A stretch of 64,000 nt of DNA, taken from Pontibacter sp. G13. Its GTDB lineage: Bacteria; Bacteroidota; Bacteroidia; J057. Position numbers and translations under genes: made by a program. The stretch spans positions 5,952,001-6,016,000 of the forward strand of contig NZ_CP134696.1 of assembly GCF_031851795.1 (NCBI RefSeq), read 5' to 3'. Under the pieces are notes generated by a model. It was not told the DNA's origin, searched no databases, and was given only the letters and a program-made list of their open reading frames with translations. Positions 14,739 to 23,041 of the stretch are shown here, in pieces; position 1 is the first letter of the stretch; every line of letters starts with the position of its first letter.

Positions 14739-15410
14739 CTAGGCGGTTTGTCTGGAGGTGTCTTTTTGCCATTTCGGAGAAGTCTCGGAGGATTTTTCCT
14801 TGAGGATGGCCTTGTGGGGGTAGACAAAATTATATTTCGGGCCTTCCAACATGCGCTCTTCGAAATCTAGTTCCAAGAATTCACAAATCCCTTTCAGGGT
14901 CTCAGTTGGCTCACCAACTAATTCAGAGAAGTTGATATTGTGGGCAATATGGCGCACTTTATCTACCTCGGCCATGGCAAGATCATATTCGCTGGAAGCC
15001 TGAGCCTCTGACATTTTGGTGCGATTGATGATGCTGCTCACCACTTCGTCTTTCTTGCGAGTAATGGTGATGATCTTGGCCCCCAAGTCGATGTAATCTT
15101 GAATGGAAAGTCGGGAGGTGGGGAATGGACGGGTTTTGTGAGGCTTGGCCTTCTTGTTGAGGTCGATGTTGGCCAGACGATTCATGAGATACCCAAATCG
15201 ACTTGCCCGTTGGTTCATGCGGATTTGACGCCAAGTCAACAGTTTGTTTCCGCGGTATTTCTTCCCGATCAGGGCCATCACGTCCTCGTCAGTAGACTCG
15301 AACAGCATACTGATTTCAGGGTGTCCCCCTAGCATGGCTGAAAGCAAGGTGGTACCACTTCGCTGGCAGCCTAAAATCAACAGTAATTTTGTATTGTCTT
15401 CCTTCATCAC
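14739..15410 (-). CDS. Sulfotransferase family protein
   Basis: A 223-residue cytosolic enzyme likely to move a sulfuryl group from PAPS to an acceptor. Near the N-terminus LLLILGCQRSGTTLLSAML is the 5'-phosphosulfate loop, and IITITRKKDEVVSSIINR is the usual 3'-phosphate-binding strand and helix (Arg, then Ser). A late segment, LKGICEFLELDFEERML, is typical of the family C-terminus. It is a bit shorter than average. Its start overlaps the stop of the glycosyltransferase gene by 4 nt, so the pair are coupled. The acceptor is likely a sugar or glycolipid made by that glycosyltransferase, which is inference. Confidence 0.82.
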   Translation of the reverse strand: MMKEDNTKLLLILGCQRSGTTLLSAMLGGHPEISMLFESTDEDVMALIGKKYRGNKLLTWRQIRMNQRASRFGYLMNRLANIDLNKKAKPHKTRPFPTSRLSIQDYIDLGAKIITITRKKDEVVSSIINRTKMSEAQASSEYDLAMAEVDKVRHIAHNINFSELVGEPTETLKGICEFLELDFEERMLEGPKYNFVYPHKAILKEKSSETSPKWQKDTSRQTA

Positions 15411-16315
15411 CCGAATACATTAAACCGTTTCTTCACAAAAGAAGAACCGACGTAAGTTGTAAGGTAGTACATTAAGGTTTTCATTCCAAAGCTCGACTTC
15501 AAGAAATAAAATCGGGCTTTGTGCATATTATCCATCAAATAGTAGTACCGAGCCCGGCTTCCGTTGATTCGTTTTCGGGCAGTCTCTACGGCCTTGGGAT
15601 AGGTATCCTCATAGTCTTCAATGAACATGAGAGAATAGTAGTAATCCTTCCTGCGATATCCTTCGTTCAGAGACAGATTACTGCCTTCCACATATCGGTT
15701 GTACAAAGACTGGCTGACCTCGATGGAGTCTTGCCCATGAAACAACCGAACTACCCAGTCAAAATCCACCATTCCAAAATGCTCCTCAAATAGGATGTGT
15801 TGGAATTCCTTGGAGTACAGGATGGAACCTAAATAGGTATTTTGTCCCGTGTGGGATTTGGTCAATTTCGTAAGAAAGGTCGCATTGCGCTCGAAATAGA
15901 GGTGGGGTTCTCCAGAGTTGTTGACCCGAACCATGTTTCGATGGGTGGTGCTGTCGATCACCGTATAGCCCGAGGTGACAATCTTGACTCGATCGGTAAA
16001 GGGTAGGAGGGTTGCAAGTTTGTGGGGTTCCCACTCGTCATCTTGATCTGCAATACAGATAAAATCTCCCGTCGCATGTTTGAGACCAATATTTCTGCCG
16101 GTATTGGGGCCACCACTGTTTTTGGGAGTACGGTAGATTTGAAGATCAAATGGTTCGAGCAGCGCAACCGTGTTGTCGGTAGAGCAGTCGTCCACAATGA
16201 TCAATTCGACCTTGAATTGCACGTTGATTCCGGTTTGTCCCAAGATGGATTTGACTGTTCGCTCAATGGCGTCTGCTCCATTGTAGGTGGCGAGAATGAC
16301 AGAAACAACGTGCAT
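15407..16315 (-). CDS. Family 2 glycosyltransferase
   Basis: A 302-residue GT-A fold enzyme. From ATG 16315 the protein starts MHVVSVILATYNGADAIERTVKSIL, the standard GT2 opening; the 41 open codons upstream run into the divergent nadC promoter and look non-coding. Next come VELIIVDDCSTDNT (UDP-sugar binding) and GGPNTGRNIGLKHATGDFICIADQDDEW (the DQDD metal motif replaces DXD). The C-terminal half is unlike known acceptor domains. It shares 4 nt with the sulfotransferase, so I infer synthesis and sulfation of one glycan. Sugar and acceptor are unknown. Confidence 0.88.
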   Translation of the reverse strand: MHVVSVILATYNGADAIERTVKSILGQTGINVQFKVELIIVDDCSTDNTVALLEPFDLQIYRTPKNSGGPNTGRNIGLKHATGDFICIADQDDEWEPHKLATLLPFTDRVKIVTSGYTVIDSTTHRNMVRVNNSGEPHLYFERNATFLTKLTKSHTGQNTYLGSILYSKEFQHILFEEHFGMVDFDWVVRLFHGQDSIEVSQSLYNRYVEGSNLSLNEGYRRKDYYYSLMFIEDYEDTYPKAVETARKRINGSRARYYYLMDNMHKARFYFLKSSFGMKTLMYYLTTYVGSSFVKKRFNVFG

Positions 16316-16448
16316 ATCTAAAAAGCTAGTTGGCAAAAGCCCAAATATACAACAATAGCAGGCAATTCTTCCAATGACAAACGCGCTGATCCGTTGCGAA
16401 AATTCGCCCCAACGGCTACCTTTGGCCTCCAAATCCAAATCTGTCCGA

Positions 16449-17303
16449 ATGATCGACTTTCTCCACCACCCAGAAACTGAAAGAATTATCCAATCCGGCC
16501 TCCAGGAAGATCTGGGACCGGGGGACTATACCAGCCTTTCCACCATTCCCGCAGGTAAGACCGCCAAAGCGAAATGCCTCATCAAGGACCATGGTGTGGT
16601 GGCAGGAATCGCCATCGCAGAAAAGATCTTCCACGCGGTAGATGCCGATCTCAACGTGGAGGTATTGATCGCAGATGGACAACCTGTCAAATATGGCGAT
16701 ATCGCCCTGACTGTGGAAGGTGATCCGCGTTCCATCACGATGGCGGAGCGTCTCGTGCTGAATATCATGCAGCGGATGTCTGGAATCGCCACTTATACGC
16801 GGAATGTGGTCGAGGCACTCGAAGGCTCCCATACACGCGTCCTCGATACTCGGAAAACCACTCCCTTGATCAGGCACCTAGAAAAATGGGCTGTGGCAAT
16901 CGGTGGCGGAACCAATCACCGTTTCGGGCTCTATGATATGATTATGATCAAGGATAATCATATCGATTACGCTGGAAGCATCACAGCGGCCGTCAGGGAT
17001 TGTGTGGCTTACTTGGCTGATAACCAGCTCGATCTCAAAATCGAGGTGGAAACCCGCGACCTCAAGGAAGTGCAGGAAGCACTCGATACGGGGAAGGTCG
17101 ACCGGATCTTGCTCGACAATATGAGCAATGAACTGATGACCGAGGCCGTGGCGTTGGTGGATGGTCGCTGTGAAACGGAGGCTTCGGGAGGGATCACCAT
17201 CGAGCGCATCCCTGAGATCGCCCAGACAGGGGTGACCTTTGTGTCGATGGGGGCCTTGACGCACTCCGTGAAAAGCCTAGACATTTCCCTGAAAGCCATG
17301 TAG
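16449..17303 (+). CDS. nadC: Nicotinate-nucleotide pyrophosphorylase (carboxylating)
   Basis: Converts quinolinate and PRPP to nicotinate mononucleotide, CO2 and PPi in NAD synthesis. The start at 16449 (MIDFLHHPETERIIQ) leaves a usual 284-residue protein; 25 upstream in-frame codons are unlikely to be used. Signatures are EDLGPGDYTS, MQRMSGIATYTR, DTRKTTPLIRHLEKWAV, GGTNHRFGLYDMIMIKDNHI, IEVETRDL and TEASGGI, all complete. nadA and nadB are not nearby. Its stop codon (17301-17303) directly abuts the stop of the convergent dinB gene with no spacer. Confidence 0.96.
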   Translation: MIDFLHHPETERIIQSGLQEDLGPGDYTSLSTIPAGKTAKAKCLIKDHGVVAGIAIAEKIFHAVDADLNVEVLIADGQPVKYGDIALTVEGDPRSITMAERLVLNIMQRMSGIATYTRNVVEALEGSHTRVLDTRKTTPLIRHLEKWAVAIGGGTNHRFGLYDMIMIKDNHIDYAGSITAAVRDCVAYLADNQLDLKIEVETRDLKEVQEALDTGKVDRILLDNMSNELMTEAVALVDGRCETEASGGITIERIPEIAQTGVTFVSMGALTHSVKSLDISLKAM

Positions 17304-18374
17304 TCAGAAATCCAAGGTCAGCTGAATGCCATACGGATTGGGCTGATTGTCGAGATTGGAAACCGATACTCCCAATAGCCGCACAGGCCGATCAGGAAAG
17401 TGCGGCTGATGTAATAGGCTTCGGGCCTCCGCAAGGATGTCCGGAGCCGTTTGTATAAATCGCTTGCCTGTATGACTCCGCGTGGTCTGGGTGAAGTCGT
17501 GATACTTGATCTTAAGGGTCACAGTCTTGCCGGAAGTATGCCGGGTGGTTAATCTCCGACTGACTTTTTCCGCTAAAGGAGAGAGTGCCTCGACCATTTC
17601 CGCCTCGCTCTGGATATCTTGCGAAAAGGTATTCTCCGCTCCCACGCTCTTGGCTATTCGGTCGGGCTTGACGGGGCGATCATCCAGCCCCCTGACGATC
17701 CGATAATAGTACCTTCCTGCTTTCCCAAATCGCTGGGCCAATTCCAATTCGGAACGTTTCTTCAGGTCTGCCCCGTTTCGGATGCCCAGTCGCTTCATCT
17801 TGTCTGCTGTTTTCTTGCCAATTCCGAAAAACTTATCGATCGGCAAGTCCTCCAAAAATGGCTCGATGCGATCCGGTGGAATGAGGGTAACGCCATTGGG
17901 CTTGTGAATGTCCGAGGCAACCTTGGCGAGAAACTTATTGATAGAAATGCCTGCGGAAGCTGTCAGGTGGGTTTCTTCGAAAATCTCCGCACGGATCTGT
18001 CTGGCAATTTGGGTGGCGGATTCCATTCCGCGCTTATTCTCCGTCACATCCAGAAAGGCTTCATCCAAGGACAGGGGCTCCACCAAATCCGTGTAGCTGA
18101 AAAAGATTTCACGAATCTGATAGGATACTTCCCGATATACTTCGAATCTCGCTTTGGCGAATATGATCTCCGGACACAGGCGAATCGCCGTCACCGAAGG
18201 CATGGCTGAACGCACCCCGAATTTCCGGGCTTCATAACTGGCAGCTGCCACAACTCCACGCTCGCGAGATCCACCCACCGCCAAGGGCTTACCGCGCCAC
18301 TCGGGATGATCCCGCTGCTCGATGGATGCATAGAATGCGTCCATATCCACGTGAATGATTTTGCGTTGCGCCAT
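17304..18374 (-). CDS. dinB: DNA polymerase IV (Y family)
   Basis: An error-prone translesion polymerase. The start at 18374 (MAQRKIIHVDMDAFYASIE) gives 356 residues, normal for DinB; the reading frame stays open to 18482 but that part covers the operator region. Catalytic residues are Asp10 (HVDMDAFYA) and Asp-Glu in SLDEAFLDVT. Also present are SYEARKFGVRSAMPS, SAGISINKFLAKVASD, the helix-hairpin-helix FFGIGKKTADKMKRLGI, and the little-finger domain. A C-terminal beta-clamp motif may be the terminal QLTLDF. An SOS box was not recognised. It diverges from the alpha/beta hydrolase gene across two palindromic operators. Confidence 0.95.
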   Translation of the reverse strand: MAQRKIIHVDMDAFYASIEQRDHPEWRGKPLAVGGSRERGVVAAASYEARKFGVRSAMPSVTAIRLCPEIIFAKARFEVYREVSYQIREIFFSYTDLVEPLSLDEAFLDVTENKRGMESATQIARQIRAEIFEETHLTASAGISINKFLAKVASDIHKPNGVTLIPPDRIEPFLEDLPIDKFFGIGKKTADKMKRLGIRNGADLKKRSELELAQRFGKAGRYYYRIVRGLDDRPVKPDRIAKSVGAENTFSQDIQSEAEMVEALSPLAEKVSRRLTTRHTSGKTVTLKIKYHDFTQTTRSHTGKRFIQTAPDILAEARSLLHQPHFPDRPVRLLGVSVSNLDNQPNPYGIQLTLDF

Positions 18375-18442
18375 GAGCGAATATAGCCATCTATCATCGT
18401 TTGGCGGCGAATTGATATAATTTTTGAGAAATGACTTGACAT

Positions 18443-18460
18443 TAAATACCAATCGGTATA
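18443..18460. promoter_or_regulatory. Palindromic operator 1 (TetR-type)
   Basis: ATACCAATCGGTAT (18446-18459) is a near-perfect 14-bp palindrome of the AATACCNNNNGGTATT kind seen at AcrR/TetR sites. It lies 30 bp centre-to-centre from a second copy. Confidence 0.65.
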
Positions 18461-18473
18461 TACTTGGGAGGTT

Positions 18474-18491
18474 AAATACCAATTGGTATTT
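18474..18491. promoter_or_regulatory. Palindromic operator 2 (TetR-type)
   Basis: AAATACCAATTGGTATTT is a perfect 18-bp palindrome. Both operators lie between dinB and the hydrolase gene, 16-60 nt upstream of the hydrolase ATG, where they would block its promoter. The TetR gene one position downstream (19549) is the obvious candidate binder, which is inference. Confidence 0.7.
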
Positions 18492-18506
18492 TTATTTCGA
18501 TATCTG

Positions 18507-19385
18507 ATGGCAGCAAAACAATCTCTTCCGATTCAGCTACGACTGATCCGCACGGGTTTCTCGGCAATGGACAAGATCTCTCCGAGGTTGACCGGCCGGA
18601 TGGCCGAGCGGCTGTTCTTCATCCCGCGCAAATATCCCGCTCGGGATCGTGAACGTGAGGTATTGGCACAAGCCAATCGCCAAGTGATCAAAGTGAAAAA
18701 CGAGGATATTCAATTGTACCGTTGGGGGACTGGTTCACGCAATGCCTGGCTGGTGCATGGCTGGGAAGGACATGCAGGCCATCTAGGGGCATTTGTGTCT
18801 CCGTTGGTGGAACAGGGCTACTCTGTCTGGTCTTTTGATGCCCCAGCTCATGGAGCATCCACCGGAAGGACCAGCTCCATTCCGCAATTCGCAGAGGTAT
18901 TGCATACCATGCTGGATCTTCAAGGAAGCCCCGAATTGTTGGTGGCTCATTCCATGGGAAGTGCCGCTTCGATGTATTTTGCCTTGCAATCGCAGGTACA
19001 TATTCCCAAGGCTGTATTCATCACTTCGCCCAACCGAATGGGAGACGTGCTGGATAGCTATTCGAAGATGATCTCCATTTCTTCCAAGTCAGTGGCACAT
19101 TTGAAGGCTTTTGCAGAACAGCGAATCGGCTTTGAAATCGAAGAGATGGATGTGTCCAAACTGGCGGATTCCACCCAGATTGGTCAAGCACTCTACATGC
19201 ATGATCGAAAGGACAAGATCATTCCGTTTGCCTATGCACAAGCTATTTGCGATGCATGGGACAAGGCTTCATTGATTCCGATGGAGGGAAAAGGCCACTA
19301 CCGGATCTTGTGGGACGATCAAACCTTGGCGGAATTCCGGAAATTCATTGGGGAGGTAAAGATGCCTCGAATTGAAGCGGTTTGA
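18507..19385 (+). CDS. Alpha/beta hydrolase
   Basis: A 292-residue serine hydrolase, probably cytosolic (no signal peptide). The start at 18507 (MAAKQSLPIQLRL) follows the second operator by 15 nt. The fold shows WLVHGWEGHAGHLGAFV (oxyanion HGW), SFDAPAHGAS, and the nucleophile elbow LLVAHSMGSAASM (AHSMG instead of GHSMG, still small-x-Ser-x-Gly). The acid is probably Asp in HDRKDKIIP and the base His in GKGHYRIL, so a full triad is present. Substrate is unknown. Its control by TetR operators suggests induction by a small lipophilic compound or ester that the enzyme may act on. Confidence 0.85.
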   Translation: MAAKQSLPIQLRLIRTGFSAMDKISPRLTGRMAERLFFIPRKYPARDREREVLAQANRQVIKVKNEDIQLYRWGTGSRNAWLVHGWEGHAGHLGAFVSPLVEQGYSVWSFDAPAHGASTGRTSSIPQFAEVLHTMLDLQGSPELLVAHSMGSAASMYFALQSQVHIPKAVFITSPNRMGDVLDSYSKMISISSKSVAHLKAFAEQRIGFEIEEMDVSKLADSTQIGQALYMHDRKDKIIPFAYAQAICDAWDKASLIPMEGKGHYRILWDDQTLAEFRKFIGEVKMPRIEAV

Positions 19386-19548
19386 TATTTTCTCTTCCGA
19401 AGACGTACCGGACATCTTGAAAATCCAAATGGGGCGTTTTCGGGTGAAAATTTAAGGGATTGAACCACTTCATTTTGTAAATTCACCTTAATCAGGGAGT
19501 TGGGACTTTTTCTGGCTCCTGTATGTTTAGGACTATTTTTACTACATC

Positions 19549-20160
19549 GTGGATAAACGCGCCAAAACTCGGCAACATATCATCGAATCCACTGCGGAGC
19601 TATTCAACAAAAAGGGCTTTGCGGGCACTTCTATGGCTGATATTACGCAAGCCACAGGATTGACCAAGGGAAGTGTATATGGCAACTTCAAAAACAAGGA
19701 TGAGGTAGCTACCGCAGTCTTTCTGCACAACTACCAATTGATCGTGGAAGGCATTGCGGCAGAACTCAAGCCCCGAAATTCTCCCCTTGACAAGATCTAT
19801 GGATACGTCGCCTTCTACCGGAGAGAATACCAGATGATGTTCCTCAAGGGAGGATGCCCATTGCTGAATACCGCTATGGATGCGGACGACACCCATCCTT
19901 TGTTGGCAGAACAAGCCAAGATGGTCTTGGGAAAATGGAAAAAGCACCTCATCCGATTGGTGGAAAAAGGGCAGGAAGCAGGCGAAATCGATCCGGAAAC
20001 TGTACCGAACCGATTTGCCATGATGATGATTTCCTTGCTGGAGGGGGGAATTGCGATGGCCAAGGCCAGTGGAGACCACAGCTACCTATTCCACGCATTC
20101 GAAGAAATCGAACTCCGAATCCGCGAAATGTCCCTTATCCCCGTTTCTGGAACGTCTTGA
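19549..20160 (+). CDS. TetR/AcrR family transcriptional regulator
   Basis: A 203-residue repressor. It starts at GTG 19549 (an ATG 5' of it runs at once into a stop in its own frame). Residues 1-55 form the TetR DNA-binding domain: TRQHIIESTAELFNKKGFAGTSMADITQATGLTKGSVYGNFKNKDEV has its helix-turn-helix at GTSMADITQATGLTKGSVYG. The all-helical ligand domain has KGGCPLLNTAMDADDTHPLL, typical of the group that includes several quinone or stress sensors. It probably binds the two palindromes at 18446-18491 upstream of the hydrolase; autoregulation is not evident. Its 3' end overlaps the convergent patatin gene by 26 nt. Confidence 0.9.
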   Translation: MDKRAKTRQHIIESTAELFNKKGFAGTSMADITQATGLTKGSVYGNFKNKDEVATAVFLHNYQLIVEGIAAELKPRNSPLDKIYGYVAFYRREYQMMFLKGGCPLLNTAMDADDTHPLLAEQAKMVLGKWKKHLIRLVEKGQEAGEIDPETVPNRFAMMMISLLEGGIAMAKASGDHSYLFHAFEEIELRIREMSLIPVSGTS

Positions 20161-22960
20161 GAATCGGGATGATTCCCTGAGCTTCGTGATCCCCCAATGC
20201 GCGATATGCTTCAAATTGTCCGTCATCAAAGTATTGGTCGGCCGTAGATTGATGCGGAAATTCCTTGTGCATCTTGGCATAGTTGAAGACACTCACCGGT
20301 AACTGTTCCTTGTTGAGGCTGGATTTGATGTATACCAAGTGCCCGCGGGTATTGTCCGGGTAGTCTATCGTTCCGACCACATAGCTTTGGTTGCTCGTCC
20401 TCAACTGATCGTCCTTGGCAGGTCCCGGCTCAAGCGGAGTCAAGTCGATATTGATCACGATATTCTCCTCGATATTGGCCATTCGCACCAAGTGGCTAAA
20501 GGACACAAATCCGAAGGTCGGATCCTCCTCGTTGTCCAGTGCCAAAATCACCTTGCATCTTCTTCTCAGAAGCGGCAATAGCCCAATATTGTCACCCGTA
20601 TGCCCGCCATCCGATAGATTGATCAAACGCTGATCCGCGGTGGTATTGCCCAACATTTCCCGCAAGAGGTACTTGGGCCAGAAGGTCCACTGTTCCTTGG
20701 GATCTTTCCATTTGGGATCGTCCTTTTGGCGGTAATACCAAGGATTTTCCATCCAATATCCCAGTCTCAAGTTCAACAGCGTAGTCAGGAAAGATTGGGC
20801 AAAGAAGGAGGAAAAGCCCATCCCAGATCCTACTGCAGCAGCGGAGATCGTCATAGCCCGTGCGAGTTTGGTTTCGCCCGAACGATAGACCTCAGTCTTG
20901 ACGTACCCGGTACTTTTGGAACCGACATAGTCTCGTGAAAAAGTGAAATGGTCAGATTTCAGGTCTTTGCGGGGCAGGTCCTTGGAACCATTGAGATTTA
21001 GAGCTGTGACGATGAGATGATAAGGAGCCCTCGGATTGATGGTTCTCTCTGTGGGGTTCAAGGGATTGACGGACCATCCGAGATCACTCAAGGGAAGATT
21101 TTCATCGTTTCTCAACGTCATCATCGGTTCCCCCTGTCCGGGATTGGAACGGGAGCGTTGGATACGTCCATCGGTTTTGAGGTAGGCTTCCGAGAGGCGA
21201 TCGCGGTAGAAATAGTGGAGGGAGATCTTGTTGCTATTCACAAAAAAACCGAGCAAGATGAACAGGACGATCCCAACGGCCAGCGTCAAACCCAGAATCA
21301 GAATGAAATCCTTTTGCCCTTCCATTTCGACAATTGCCGAGCAGAGTGTCCGAGAGATCCATGAGAAAATGATGGCTGTCAGGAGCAGTACACTGGAGCC
21401 CATGATCGGTTGTTTGAGTGCTTGACTCACTTTCGCGGTGATGGAATTTTGGTCCCCTCCGGCTGCATTGGCGGCGAGATAGCCCACAAAGACGGAGGTG
21501 ATCGAGGATGCGCCTGACATCAAGGAATAGGTGATCTGATCGGTGAAAAAGCCCAAGATGAACAACCCGATGATGAAGATTGGAACCAAGAAGGAGGCGG
21601 TAGCGCCGAAAATAGCGGCTCCTCGCAAATCTCCATAAAGGGATCGGGTCAATCTCTGAGCGATGATACTCGTGCTCAAAAAGGCCGGAACGAAGAATGC
21701 CACCAAGGCAAATCCAAGCGAATAACATGCTGGAAGCCCAAACAAGAGCCACATGTCGTATTTGTCGGTGACCAATTGTGTCAAGGGTGAGCCTTCAGGT
21801 ATCATGGCCAGCCGGAGCAAAATCGTGAATAGCGGTCCACCCAAAATTCCCAACCAGAAACTCACGGTTACGAATCGGTTTTCTCCCCAAGTGGAGGAGG
21901 TATGGCCTGCTGGGCAATTGGATTTGTCATAAGCTGGCTTCTCCAGCGTACGGCCCAACCTCAAGGCATACGAACTCAGGAACAGCGCCACGCCCATTCC
22001 CCATATTCCCATGAAGATGACCGCGGGAAGATTGTCATTGAGGGCCTGCCGAGATTGACTCACGGGTTCACTGATCACCGTCGCCCATATTTTGTCCAGG
22101 GTCAATTCCTCCCCCGCTTCTGTAGTTGGAGCTTCAGTTTGTCCTACCGTTCCTGCTTTGAACTGCTCAGGAATATTTCGATAGTTCTCCCACAAATAGG
22201 CGGAGAATTTCCCATTGGTTCCCAACTCTAGGACCAAAAAGTGGAAGGACACCAGAATCACCAACGTTACCAAAAACAGCAGGACATTGTGGATGATTCC
22301 GCCGAAAATGGTTCCTACTGCACGCTGAACATCAGGACTGAATAGCCGCTTGTTGAGGGTTAGGTATTCGCCGTGGGTACGCAAATGATGGATTTGATGC
22401 CGGACATCGAGCTTGGTTTCATCAGCGGGTTTGTTGTCCACTTCCGGGGTGAACTTCAAGCCTTCCGCTCCATAGATAGGTTGAGATGCTTGTGGGCTGA
22501 TTGCGCGGGATTTGGTCGTCTGAGTGTTGGGGTTTTGTACGGTGTCCGGCACAGCCTCCATCAGCATGGAGAGCGGGGAGGTCTCGCGATTGAGGCCGGG
22601 CACATCGGGCTGTCCAACGAACTTGAGGTGATCTGGCTGGACGAATTTTTTGGGATCGGTATTCATCAAGGTGCTGAGGCACGATCCCATGTATCCGCCT
22701 CCCGATACGGTGGAGATATAATCGAATTCCTTGAGGAGATCCTCCGAAATCAGTCGCTGCAATTGTCCCAAGGCGAGCGTTGCAGACCGAATTCCCCCGC
22801 CCGAAATAGCAATTCCCCAAAGATCATCCTGGGGATTGGGTTTGGGAATTTCGTAGTGATTCCGGCGTGCGGCGATGTAGGTGTGTTCTAGCTTCAGGAC
22901 TTCATCGAGATCTTGCGTGTAGTCCGGAGCTTGTGAAGGTTCGAGTGGGGAGGCTGACAT
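20135..22960 (-). CDS. Large patatin-like phospholipase split by a membrane domain
   Basis: A 941-residue integral membrane protein (start 22960, MSASPLEPS). The N-terminus has the patatin oxyanion loop GIAISGGGIRSATLALG (about 49-65) and a degenerate nucleophile elbow STVSGGGYMGS, with Ser86 in T-V-S-G-G rather than G-x-S-x-G. The catalytic Asp is in SDGGHTGDN at about residue 784. Between them, roughly residues 235-590, lie about eight hydrophobic segments, so the patatin fold is interrupted by a membrane domain. The C-terminal part continues with patatin-like KVILALDNEEDP. It presumably hydrolyses acyl esters at the cytoplasmic membrane; substrate is unknown. It is convergent with tetR. 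Confidence 0.8.
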   Translation of the reverse strand: MSASPLEPSQAPDYTQDLDEVLKLEHTYIAARRNHYEIPKPNPQDDLWGIAISGGGIRSATLALGQLQRLISEDLLKEFDYISTVSGGGYMGSCLSTLMNTDPKKFVQPDHLKFVGQPDVPGLNRETSPLSMLMEAVPDTVQNPNTQTTKSRAISPQASQPIYGAEGLKFTPEVDNKPADETKLDVRHQIHHLRTHGEYLTLNKRLFSPDVQRAVGTIFGGIIHNVLLFLVTLVILVSFHFLVLELGTNGKFSAYLWENYRNIPEQFKAGTVGQTEAPTTEAGEELTLDKIWATVISEPVSQSRQALNDNLPAVIFMGIWGMGVALFLSSYALRLGRTLEKPAYDKSNCPAGHTSSTWGENRFVTVSFWLGILGGPLFTILLRLAMIPEGSPLTQLVTDKYDMWLLFGLPACYSLGFALVAFFVPAFLSTSIIAQRLTRSLYGDLRGAAIFGATASFLVPIFIIGLFILGFFTDQITYSLMSGASSITSVFVGYLAANAAGGDQNSITAKVSQALKQPIMGSSVLLLTAIIFSWISRTLCSAIVEMEGQKDFILILGLTLAVGIVLFILLGFFVNSNKISLHYFYRDRLSEAYLKTDGRIQRSRSNPGQGEPMMTLRNDENLPLSDLGWSVNPLNPTERTINPRAPYHLIVTALNLNGSKDLPRKDLKSDHFTFSRDYVGSKSTGYVKTEVYRSGETKLARAMTISAAAVGSGMGFSSFFAQSFLTTLLNLRLGYWMENPWYYRQKDDPKWKDPKEQWTFWPKYLLREMLGNTTADQRLINLSDGGHTGDNIGLLPLLRRRCKVILALDNEEDPTFGFVSFSHLVRMANIEENIVINIDLTPLEPGPAKDDQLRTSNQSYVVGTIDYPDNTRGHLVYIKSSLNKEQLPVSVFNYAKMHKEFPHQSTADQYFDDGQFEAYRALGDHEAQGIIPILKTFQKRG

Positions 22961-23041
22961 GTGATTGGGTGAATGGGTCGGTTTCTCCCCAAAATACACA
23001 TTTTCAGCTTGTCGGGTAATCTGGTTTGGAGAATCTTCCGA

